A DNA stretch of 64,000 bases from Lates calcarifer (lineage: Eukaryota > Chordata > Actinopteri > Centropomidae). The translations under genes and the position numbers were made by a program. The notes beneath the pieces were generated by a model, which saw only the letters and a program-made list of their open reading frames with translations, was not told the origin of the DNA and ran no database searches. Each line of letters begins with the position of its first letter. Positions within the stretch are counted from its first letter, which is position 1. Positions 39,513-49,595 of the stretch are shown piece after piece. The DNA is taken from positions 20,731,242 through 20,795,241 of the forward strand of contig NC_066853.1 of the NCBI RefSeq assembly GCF_001640805.2, given 5' to 3'.

Positions 39513-40464
39513 CAGAAATTCCTTTTCAGTGTCAGTGATTTTGGCTTCACACTGAGAAGTGTCACTCCAGGTGCTGCTGGAGTTGCGGGTGGCCCACTGA
39601 CCATCAGGGCCACACTCCCTCAACACAAAGCCGTTGCGCACTACACAAACACACAGCAGAGGCTTAAACACACACCTTCTATCACATACAACGGCACAAA
39701 CGTAAAGTGAGAATAACGTATCTGTGTGCATTCTTACCTTGGTCATACCATGGCAGGTACCAAGGACAGGGCACCTTGACTGTAGAGTTGGGCTGTCCAT
39801 CTGACCAGCAAGCATACTTGTCAAACATACGCCTACATAACAGTCCTCCGGGTGTGGGTTCCTTATTTATCTGGACGGTTACATTCATTCTTGTAGCGGC
39901 GCCATTGCTCCTGCATATCTTTCGTAGTCCTTCCTGACACACACTTTACAAAAACACACATACACACAGGTTTGCACAGCTATCCTTGTTAGGACATTGC
40001 ATCTACCTATGTTTTTTTGGACATTGACAGAAAAATGTTTACTGAGGTCTTGAGGAGTTTTGTTGTCCACATCACCAAAAACTGGCAAAAGAGACAAAGC
40101 AGATGTAGCATTGGATTGCATTGTACTGAAGTATTTCCAATATTATGTCACTTGTACTAGACTGCATTATATTTAGCTAGGTGTACCTAATAAACTGGTA
40201 TCTCAGTATGTTACACTGTAAAGCAACACAGAACAGCTTTTAAGTTTCTCATGTTGTGTAGGAATATTATTTTCAAATAAGCTCTAAAACTGGATACTGC
40301 CAGACAGTTTCCCTCAAAAGTGTAAGGGGGCAGTATAAGTATTAACAGTCATCGCCAACATAACACACCATAAGCTTATTGCTGCTTTGTCATCACGCCT
40401 CTCCAGCACGTACCACAGTCCTGCAGAGGAGGAAGAAGATGATGAATGTGTCAGAAGCCTTCAT
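35511..40464 (-). CDS. gipr: Gastric inhibitory polypeptide receptor-like class B GPCR, with frame breaks
   Basis: Seven-helix secretin-family receptor; mammalian GIPR binds the incretin GIP and raises cAMP. Exons in gene order: 40464-40414 (signal peptide), 39933-39738, 39640-39513, 39219-39113, 38551-38395, 37986-37832, 37743-37683, 37557-37488, 37293-37205, 36764-36629, 36529-36488, 36061-35971 (end uncertain), 35752-35511. GIPR is favoured over GCGR by [36 protein letters not shown]...[10 protein letters not shown] and the ending SCESYC. The extracellular domain keeps WYLPWY and [12 protein letters not shown]. Two one-base insertions break the frame, near 39863-39871 and near 37964-37975. 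The TM6 motif reads LIALLG where the family has LIPLLG, and SFQG before TM7 reads SFHG. Other junctions and phases are intact. It is either a young pseudogene or a real gene with sequence errors. Confidence 0.85.
36444..36471. repeat. (CA)n microsatellite near the gipr TM7 exon
   Basis: About thirteen CA units, ending 17 bases from the gipr exon 36488-36529. Confidence 0.95.
36771..36806. repeat. (GA)n plus poly(G) beside the gipr TM6 acceptor
   Basis: A GA run begins within a few bases of the splice acceptor of exon 36629-36764 and is followed by a G run. On the gene strand this is a long pyrimidine tract and may serve as the acceptor's polypyrimidine tract. Confidence 0.85.
36885..36980. 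mobile_element. Dispersed teleost repeat fragment in a gipr intron
   Basis: The words catcttgctcaaagacactt, cagcagggcagaggctt and ttgaaggactacctcc occur in the order of an abundant fish repeat. A weaker copy of the first words is in tgfb1 intron 3 near 6540-6625. Recalled similarity only. Confidence 0.5.
37796..37829. repeat. (TG)n microsatellite touching a gipr splice donor
   Basis: About seventeen TG units. On the gene strand, exon 37832-37986 ends and its donor gtacacacac runs straight into the repeat. Confidence 0.95.
37999..38022. repeat. (TG)n microsatellite just upstream of the same gipr exon
   Basis: About twelve TG units, 12 bases from the acceptor of exon 37832-37986, so this exon is boxed by repeats on both sides. 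Confidence 0.95.
39340..39510. mobile_element. TTAGGG-containing dispersed repeat ending in (TG)n at a gipr donor
   Basis: The element carries ggggacaaaaataactg, gttagggttagg, gactaagaaatacattatc and gagtccccacaaagatag, then a (TG)n tail at 39474-39509. A related, shorter copy lies at about 44560-44665. The tail ends three bases from gipr exon 39513-39640. It resembles a repeat common in teleost introns; the telomere-like words are part of it. Confidence 0.55.
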
Positions 40465-43400
40465 GATTCTGAGGTGTGCCTGTGTGGCGGCAGAGCGATC
40501 ATCTCAGAGCTCGAGAAGACACCACAGGGTCACTGAGAGGTCACCAAGAGGTCATCAGATGTCAGGTACAGAAAAAGGTGGGAGAAGATCCAAATTATTT
40601 ATCACTTTCCTTGTACTCTGTGCTGTGCTGCCTGGAAATAAAGAAATACATATTTTTTTAAAGACAAATAGCTGGTTTATATCCAAAAATGTAGCAGTGC
40701 ACAAGGTATACACTAAGACCTAACATTATGTGGTCTCAGTATAAATAATAATAATAACCACTGGTTATTGTTACAGTCTGGCTGTGGCCACCAGTGTTTT
40801 CCTAGTCCTTCCTTGTCTGTGTGTTTCCCCAGTCTCCTCCCTGTGTGTCTCTGTGTGTTCTCTCTTGGCAGAGGCGGGGTGTAGCTTGTGGTTGTGGTGG
40901 CACACCTGCTTCTCATCACCTCATCAGTCCCAGTATTTAAGCCTTGGCCCAACCTCCACTCTCTCCAGATTGTTCTGCTCTGCATCGTGGTTATGACTAT
41001 GGTTGTCTTGCTAGTGGCTCCTTGAAACAAAATCATGACAGTTACATGAAATAGTTATTTAATTGACTCAAACTATCCTTTTTGGCTCAGTATACTACAA
41101 ACAGTTAATGTGTCTTTCCCTCGAAATGTCACTAACTTGGACACGTTTGAATCTATGAACTGACAACAAACACAGTTAGTTTCGGTCCCTGTGAGGCTGG
41201 AACCAGATATACGGGGTAAATATTGAAGGTAAATTAGTTCCAAATGTGTATGGAGGGCTGTGAATCTGCATCTCAATCTGTAGATATTTGCTGAGATAAT
41301 GTAGAATTATTTGTTAATGTTTTGATGACATCACTGCACTGAAAAGACTGCAGACCATCCTCTCTGTGTGAGTCTGACTGGTGGGTGCACTTTCTAGCCA
41401 TTAAAGCATACAGAGGAAGGAACATGAACGACTCCAGCGTAATCCTGTCTCTAATCCTCCTGGCAATACTGGTGGGTAGCTAATGTAACAGAGCAGAAAG
41501 TTAGTGGGCTGACGTGCGACAAGCAAAGCCTGCTGTGGCGTCAGGAGGGAGAAGATGGAGCACAAGAGAATTGAATAGAACATCAGCAAGGAGAGAAAAT
41601 TAGAAGAAGAACATATTACTCTAAGAGAGGATTCACTGAAGAGTGTGAGAGAGTGTGTGATGTATTACAGCCCTGTCTAGAAATTACATTCACTGTATGT
41701 TTTACCAATTAGAATACTCACATACTCACAACACAGGTCAAACACATGAGATGTGTGACGCTGCAGATCATATTTTGGCAACACTTGCGGCAGTGATGTA
41801 TCGGAGACCGCAGTTCCTCTGAGCTGGATGCTTCTTTGTGTTCTATTAAACCACATATAACAAGCATGTGTTTTGGCTTGCCTGGGTCTGTTACTCAGGG
41901 TAAAATTACAGACATATCACTAACATCTGGCACATTCAAAAATCCAGTTAAGCTCCTCTTCTATTTTAGCATCATAGATTATTAGTTTTTCCCCCGTCAA
42001 TAAATCATATTCGATACAGCCCCAGCCCCGGTGGGTAGGGAAATGTTTCTTATTACTGAAACCTCATTAAAGATTTATCTCTGTGGACTTTTCCATGGAG
42101 TGTCTCTGTGGGCTGTAATTTTTAGCTCGTAATCATCATTTGTCTTAGATGTTAGACACTAAAATGTAGTCTCCATCTGCAGGAAGTAACAGGTTAAAAC
42201 TTCAAACATGAGGTGTTTCATGTATACAACTTTAGCTTCCAAAAAGTTACTGGTTTCTTCTATTTGGTTTTGTCAAAGTGTGTGGCATAGTGCAGCCCTA
42301 ATGATACATGATATTAAGGCAAATCACTGGTCCTTAACATGATTTTGTTATCAGTTGTCATAGATGTTTTTGGACATGTGAGAACTCTCAGTATAAAGTT
42401 TGAGTTTCCAAAAAATTTATTTCAGTTTATCAAACTGAAACTACATATCAAGAATTAACAGCAGCAGCACTTAAATTAAGCATTTACAGCAAAACAATAC
42501 CTCAGTTCAGACGAGAGATTAAAAAATACATCTCCAAATAAAATAAATGCAGCCAAGTTGTAGTAATCAATACTTCACAAAGATTAGTCCTGGATTTATT
42601 TAGAGATGTATCACATTAACATGAATAAAAATAGTATCACCTATGTGTTTTTTTTGACTGAGGCATTAAAACCATGAACAAGTTGTTATAAAGCTAAATG
42701 ACACACGTAGTAATAGCTTCACTGATGAAGTTATCTCTACAAGTGTCATGTTTGAGATTTTAAATAGAAACATAAAAGTTATTAAAGACGTAACAACTCA
42801 GGCACAGGAAGTGAGTAGAGAGGAGAGAGGTTGGTTGTGTCAGCTGGCAGATAAGAGCTGTGTGTGTGTGTGTGTACAGTGAGCCACCTGACAGTGTATT
42901 CTGCACAGACAGGATGCTGGCAAAGCAGTTTTGCCTGGAGCACCATGCACCAGGATCAAGACAGGCGTCATGAGTGGAGCAGAAGAGTCTGCAATAACCA
43001 ACTCTATCGAGTATGTTTCATATGCACAAAAAACAAACAAAATTAAAATAGAGCTTGAGAACTGATTCTTCAAGTCAAGAATCATGTCTAATATGTCCCA
43101 ACAATTTTTTAAAAAGTTATTCAAATAGCAAGCAATAATCCCAGAATTACCCAAGGGTCCATTTCTCTGAATTTGCTGAGCACCGATGTGCCATATGCAG
43201 TATTAACTCATAAGAGAGACAGGGAGGGGAAGAAAGATCCAAAGATGTTCACTGACTAAAAGGTTTTTAATAACATATTATATTTTCTAATATATAAGGA
43301 GGAGCAGCAGCAGACAATGAGTGCGTTTGCTCTGCACTATTGATGGCAAAAACATCAGTGAGTCCAAGTTAAGACAAAACGTTTCTGAACATCAGCTCTG

Positions 43401-45104
43401 AACATTCTGCTGTCTTCCTGCATCTCTGCCTCTCTGTTGGTCCTTTTCTCTCTGCCTCTCAATTACTCACACAATGATAAATGACAATGCACTCAAGTCT
43501 GTCTAAATGACCTAATTCCATGTTTAACAAGGTCCAAATGTTCCATATTTCCTCTTAACTGAGACAACGCCCTGCTAGAAGGGGAAATGTATAGTGTATG
43601 AAGTGAAATGAAGACTTGGAGACAGCACAAGTGAATCCAATTTTCAGTGATTTGATGGTGACCTTTAAACTGATCAAATGATGTGGGACGCATGACATTT
43701 TCATTGAAGAAATACCTGTCTTGCCACTCCACTCTGTTAGAAAGTGTTTTGCAGGTTTTGCTGTAAACACTCTGGGTCTTGTCTTTATTGGATAAACAAA
43801 GCATGCTTATTAAATCATGTTTACATGTGCAGCAGCAGGAACTGTCGGGGCTTGAAAGTATAAAAACAGCCATACCTCAGCAACCAAAGTAGTAACGCCT
43901 CCAGAAACTTCAACTTAATCAACAGCACAGCTCCTAGTGTAGAGTTCAAAAAGGAAGTTTCTTGGATTTTCTTGTGTGTCTTTTTCAACAAGTAGAGGAC
44001 AAAAAAACAAAGTCTGCATTTTACCTCATTGTCTACATGGAAACTCGATCAGTATGTTGCATGATGATGGTCTAGGTAAACAAATGCATCTACTGTCAGG
44101 TTTTGCTGTTTTGGATTGATTTCTCCACTTATCTGTATTTTCTCTTTCGTTTGTTACTCATCCGTACTTTCACTGTGTATTCAGGCAGACTACAATGTTT
44201 ACGTGGCATCTCGGGTGTGAATTCTACTTTACTGCTGAGTCTGAGAAATCCATTTTTTTTATATCATTGTGCTGAACTTGCAGGTGTGCACACAAAAATC
44301 AGACAGTTTCAGGCCTGATGGAGGAGTCTGTTTAGCCTCCTGTCACCATGTTTTACTGCCCACTGACAACTGGAGCTGTGTTGGCTCACTCCACTGACAG
44401 GCACATAGCAACGCAGGGCCCGGCTGTGACACACACATACAAATGTTTTCATATCCCAGTGGAGACTTTAGCCTAAATGCACACTACACTAACCCATGGA
44501 GTCTTGTGCCAGTGTGGAGATTAAAATTGTGGTTCACATGGGTGGAGACTGTTGAGTTGGTTTTAGAGTTCAGGTAAGGGTAAAGGTTAGACATTTAGTT
44601 GTGATGATTAAGGTTAGGGTGAGGGGCTCAGGAATGCATAAGTCAGTGAGTGTCCCCACAGGAGTAGTAGAGCAAGACTTAATAAAATAAAAATCATATT
44701 TTAATCATATTCTAGATTTCTACTTTCTACTTTTGTTCCAATGTCACAATAATAAATCCTTTTTTTTTTTGAGACTGCCGGAGGAGCATAAAAATCATCA
44801 TTTTCTTTTATCGATATCACCTCTCCACCACCTATTTTCATGGTTGATACCGATACTGATGCCGATACCTTGACTTCGATGCCAGTTCCTGAACAATACT
44901 TTTTTAAATACCAATTTTATAAAATCAATTCTAACAAAGAAAATTACATTACATATTATGGTTCAAATCTTGAGTTTTATTTTTCAGCGTTGGCATTTTT
45001 CCACTTAAAGCAGTTTTCTAATATAAAAAAGTGCAGTACCAGCATCAATCTTGCTAAAATGAAGATACACTTTTGGCCTCGATTGAATTTTTTTTAACCA
45101 CTTC

Positions 45105-45139
<35 letters not shown>

Positions 45140-45762
45140 GCACGCACGCACACATTGTGTTCAGCTTTACCAGATACCTAAGCCATGTCAGTGTTTCACC
45201 ACATTGCAGAGCTGTTTGTAGTAACTCACAACACTAGCATGACTCAGTACCCACTTTATGTTGATGCTGTGTCATGAGAAATGTCTCTTTTTTGACTCTC
45301 TCCTTTTTCCTCTCTTTTGTCAATAATAGTAACTAATCATTTTTATTTTTTTCATTACTGATGACCTGAAAAAAATGAACTACTGACAAAGTAGCTGTAT
45401 TTTATCTTTCTTCTGATTCCTCGACATGGAGGACAGAGGTCAGGGATTCAATGTGTCCTTCAGTCCCAGCAGGGAGTCCACCATCACGCTGACTGTGAAC
45501 TTTGAAGTCCTAAAACCCCCCCCCTCACATCATTTGGATCTTGCTTCTTCATTATGCTGCACAGTTAACTGCACACTAACATAATCCCCAGAGACCACTG
45601 GCCAAATCATCATGCTATAATAAACAGTTACAATGAATGATTCCCTGTTATCCTTAAGAAAACAATATGCATATCAAACACTGGAAATGGCAACGATCAC
45701 AGAATGTTAATTAAGACACGAGGCAAAGGCAGCATGAGGAGAACATAAAAGAAGAAACTCAC
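40465..45762. other. Upstream flank of gipr, no gene recognised
   Basis: No coding exon could be supported. The stretch should contain the gipr promoter and any non-coding first exon, none of which was identified. It holds short TG runs, a copy of the TTAGGG-type dispersed repeat at about 44560-44665 and, near 44835-44930, the words gataccgatactgatgccgatacc typical of another fish repeat. Confidence 0.45.
45105..45152. repeat. (CA)n(CACG)n microsatellite
   Basis: CA units grade into cacg units. Confidence 0.9.
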
Positions 45763-45811
45763 CATTGATAAAATCATGTTTTCATTGTCAGAGTCTGTAG
45801 CCAAGTCCAAG
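45763..45811 (-). other. Orphan exon-like segment with strong splice signals
   Basis: On the minus strand a run of T and ctcccgcacag gives a strong acceptor, and ATG followed by gtgagt a strong donor, enclosing 49 bases. Only one frame is open across it, reading LDLATDSDNENMILSM (entry phase 2, exit phase 0). It lies between the EML-like relics and gipr. It could be a non-coding gipr exon, another EML-like relic, or an exon of an unseen gene. The peptide was not recognised. Confidence 0.3.
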
Positions 45812-47292
45812 CTGTGCGGGAGAAAAAAAAAAAAAGTATATCCACAGGTCGGAGATGTTGGCCTGAAGTGTCCCTGGGGTCAGTCACATACTGCGATCAT
45901 TTAAGAATACAGCATTATTTGTTGTCATAATCTGACAGACATCCACAGAGTGCACAGACACACGACTTCTCTGCGCTCCCTGCTTCCCTCCCTCTCCCTA
46001 TCCCTCTCTCTCTCTCTCTCTCTCTCACTTTCTTTCTCATAGGCCTCCCAAGTGTAGACTTATCGGTTTCCCAAAAGAATCTGACACTTTTATATAATTT
46101 TTATTAAAAATCTCGACAGATTACGTTGCACAAGTGCGCTGCGTTTGAATGTGACTTTTGTATCATTTAATAACACATGATTTATTGTTTTATCACTCAT
46201 TAAGGAAAGACTGGAAAGACTGACCACTTTAAGCTTGGAATGATAAACCAGTGTTAAATGTATATAGTGCAAGGGTAAATTATAAAGCTGTAACTGATGT
46301 TTGCTGTGGTTGGTAAATGTGATTAGTAAACTAATAGCAAATTGTTTATTTGATATCATGTGAATGTGTCCCTCCAACTGCATTAATCTTTATTAAGGAA
46401 GGAAGGATTGATCGTGTTCCTCTCTGTTTACACTCAACTAAGAGGCAACTTTAAAAAATCATTTTAAAATGATGGCAGTGGATTTCTAATGTAAAAGACT
46501 CCAGGTGATTAATGTCTTTGATATGTAGCTTGAGGACCTGGTTTACTGTCATAAATAGTGGTGTGTTAAATGTGCAACCTCCTCTGACCTAAAATCTTCT
46601 ATCACACTGTTCAAACCTCAGAGAAAACCATTCCTTACACAAATCTAGGCTTGAGACCAGGATAACCTGTGAGATTTCTATTCTCTGCAAAGTTTTATAA
46701 ACAGACATTAAACCTGAATAGTCAGATAACATGTTAATAAGTTACCGCAGCAGACAGTACCTTGGTATCTATCTGCAGGTACGGTACTGTGAATATCATC
46801 ACACGGACTGGTTCGCATTGCAGGCCAGGGACATTTGTTCAGTTTGCTGTAAAATCGATATTTACACTGATTCCACATTGACTCCTCACAACCGCCTCAT
46901 GTTTGTGCGCTTGCATGCAAATTCACGCCCCTGCACGTACACCACTAGACATATTTCACTGGGTCAGGTTGTGACAGGGAGATGGGATTACTCTGGTGTG
47001 AAACTGAAAATTGGAGTTTTATGAATCACAGTGGATTAAAAATGTTGAAACTAGTGTCTCTCTTTCTCTTGATGCAGTTTCTTTACAGCTGGGATCTTAT
47101 TCTCTATATTGGAGGTACACATGAATGGCAATTCAATAAGGTGAAATCAATTGAAAGTGTATACTGATATTTATTGGGGTTAACAACACAGCTGAACTTT
47201 GGCAATTTGGCTCCATCTTCATAAGGCATCACGAAGCTGCAGGAGATAAATATAGCCAGGAGATGAAAGATGAAACCAGTCAGTTGATTCAC

Positions 47293-47367
47293 CTGGATGA
47301 TCCTGAGGTAGCAAACATTCATTCCTACAGCAGCTCCATTCTTCCTTTGTATCTTTTGTAGTCCTTC
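47293..47367 (-). pseudogene. Second copy of the gipr N-terminal (W..Y..EC) exon
   Basis: This 75-base segment matches the start of gipr exon 39738-39933. Both begin cag then GAAGGACTAC and continue (A/G)AAAGATA; both read ...EEW/EQW then NEC in the same frame. This copy reads TTKDTKEEW and CCRNEC, against TTKDMQEQW and YKNEC in the gipr copy. It has a good acceptor and a donor (CCAG then gtgaat) with phases 1 and 1, as expected for this exon in class B receptors. No other receptor exon is found near it, and the tyrosine of the W..Y..C pattern is replaced by cysteine. It is likely a duplicated, unused or alternative exon. Confidence 0.6.
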
Positions 47368-47369
47368 CT

Positions 47370-47370
<1 letters not shown>

Positions 47371-47423
<53 letters not shown>
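47371..47423. repeat. (CA)n microsatellite at the acceptor of the duplicate gipr exon
   Basis: About 26 CA units that on the minus strand run as TG directly into the acceptor tgtgtcag. The gipr copy of this exon has a shorter, imperfect CA-rich stretch in the same place, so the repeat was part of the duplicated unit. Confidence 0.9.
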
Positions 47424-47427
<4 letters not shown>

Positions 47428-48163
47428 GAAAACAGATAAAAACACAAACTTTCTTGGATGATTTCAATATAAACATGAGTCAGTCACACCCTGAACTGTG
47501 TTGTGGTGTAGTGGACTCTAAGGGTGTGTCACAATCCTATACCATAGACCAATTCTTTACAGTATGTACATACTGTAAGTAAATGTTAATTGTGCACTAT
47601 TTCAGCAGTTATTAACTGCTATACTATCCAGTACAAACAGGTAGTGTTGCAAAGCTGCACAGACAGACATTATATAACTACACTGACAATGACAACAGCA
47701 AGTTAAAATGAACCTCAGGGAGATTTTTACTGGATTGTTTTTTAAGTAAATCTTCAGAGTGCACTTGACATTCTCTTATTGTACTGTTATACCGCCTAAT
47801 CCCTCAACAGTTCTTTGATTCATTCTGCTAGCTAACTGTAATTGTTTAGTTTTATTCATAATGTCACATTGTCTTCTTGCATGTGAGAAGTTAAGGGAGG
47901 GGAGGGCGTCTGTTAAGTGATGGGTATCACCTGCATGTTCCAATGGGTTAGAACAGCTCTCTGCTGATTAAATAAATGATTACAAGTGGTTAGAAAATAA
48001 ACTTCACACTGTGATGCCCCTTATTCTCTTAATAAGCTTCCTGTTCTTCTCTGTTCTTTTCCTCTTTTTCCCTCAGCCATGTACTTTAAGCCGTCTCCTC
48101 CTCTTTCTTATTATCACCATTATTTCTTTGCACACTTTGTGAAGAATAGTAGGAGGAACTTGC

Positions 48164-49531
48164 CTTTCTTCGTCCCCACCGCCAGCATCTCTCCGTTTGC
48201 GCTGTAGCTCACACACTGACCTGTGTGGCTGACACACACCTTCAACAGTTCAACAGTTTCTGAACAGAAAATGAGAGAAGGAAACAAGACACAAGACTTT
48301 TTTTTTTTTAAATAGATATTAACTCAGCACAGTTTGGAGGAAGGATATATCCACCTCTCAGTGCTTCCAAGAACTGCATAAACTCACCTCTAGAAATATT
48401 GATTGGTGGTCAGTTGGTGCTTTGCATGTAAATATAATCATAAAGAATATTCAACTTTATACTTTACACCAGACTGTGTCAACACAGTTATTTCTATCAG
48501 GACATTTCATCATATGGTTTAGGAATACCAAGAAGTCTATTGTGGAAAGTGGTAAGCATGAAATTCAACAGATTAGATGCTGACTGTCTTTTAATAGGCA
48601 GTAGATCCATATTGTTGAAAATCTATTCTGATTTATAATTTCTTCTGTAGCAGGTCTACAGGCCCATTGCCCTGCCAACTTGAGATGAGCTTTACTGTTA
48701 ATTCTTTTTCATAGGATAATTTTTGGCCATGGCTGGCAGCTGTTTTAGGTAGACCATCTTCAAAAAGGTGTTGTTTGCTACCTGCTCAGCAGCAAACAGC
48801 AGATGGACGCAGTTTGAGACTAGTTGAAAACAGTGGAGCATTTAGTGGCTAAAGAGCCACATATTTCCCCCATGAACTGGTGGAGACCAAAAATAGAGTT
48901 AAAAGAGAGTGAATATTGAGCTTAGATTCAGCAGGTGGACACAAACACCTCTGCATATAAATGAATCAACTCAGTGTTGTGCTCACTGGCTCCAAGTGCA
49001 AAAAAAGCTAACCTCACGGGTCTAACCTGTTTTTCTTGGAATTTCATACATTATATTAATATAAATATTCTAAATATGTGATGATATTAATAATCAAAAT
49101 ATACAAATATTCTATGGCTGTAATCAAAAATGTGGGTTCCAAGTCAATGGGCTATTTTTTAAATTAACTTTCATAGCAACCCTAATCTGTACGTTGTAGG
49201 TTTGGTCCCACAGTCTGATGCTGATGGTGTCGCCAGTGGTGATGCAGAGCTCTTTGGCAGGATGAGTGGTACTAGACCCCAGAACCAAACTGTCCAGCAG
49301 CAGGCTCCCCAACCTCCCTGTTCTTCATCCCTACCAGGACCTTATCCCTGAGGGAGAGGAGGAGTTGATGAGGAGAAGGGTGAGATGGAGAGGATCAAGG
49401 GGTGAAAATTACAAATGAAAGCTTCTCACCTTTCCTCTGCAAACAGATCGGACACACTCTGCTTGTTGTCCCATCTCCAGCTGGAGAGCCCAGCAATGTG
49501 TCATCTCCTTCCTGTGGTGCCCTAATTGGCC
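48164..49531 (-). pseudogene. EML5/EML6-like WD-repeat gene relic (three exons)
   Basis: Three exon-like pieces in the right order on the minus strand: 49531-49430, 49347-49193 and 48239-48164. The first reads QLEMGQQAECVRSVCRGK, the hallmark of the HELP/WD region of EML5 and EML6, with clean splice sites. The second starts DKVLVGMKNRE but enters with a stop in the expected phase, then needs a frame change to reach THPAKELCITTGD and IRLWD. The third reads GQCVSYSANGEMLAVGTKKG and ends at a GC-type donor (gcaagt). EML proteins bind microtubules through tandem WD propellers. Only a small part of such a protein is present and the frame is broken, so this is probably a pseudogene fragment. EML2 is next to GIPR in human, but these words fit EML5/6 better. 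Confidence 0.6.
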
Positions 49532-49536
49532 CTGAT

Positions 49537-49539
49537 ACA

Positions 49540-49592
<53 letters not shown>
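49537..49592. repeat. (CA)n microsatellite beside the EML-like exon
   Basis: About 25 CA units with one break. On the minus strand it runs into the acceptor tgtatcag of the exon ending at 49531. Confidence 0.95.

Positions 49593-49595
<3 letters not shown>

Noticed and set aside
35511..40464. Glucagon receptor (gcgr) as identity of the class B receptor
   Set aside because: The TM1-TM2 loop text ([13 protein letters not shown]), [17 protein letters not shown] and the SCESYC end fit GIPR; the GCGR equivalents differ.
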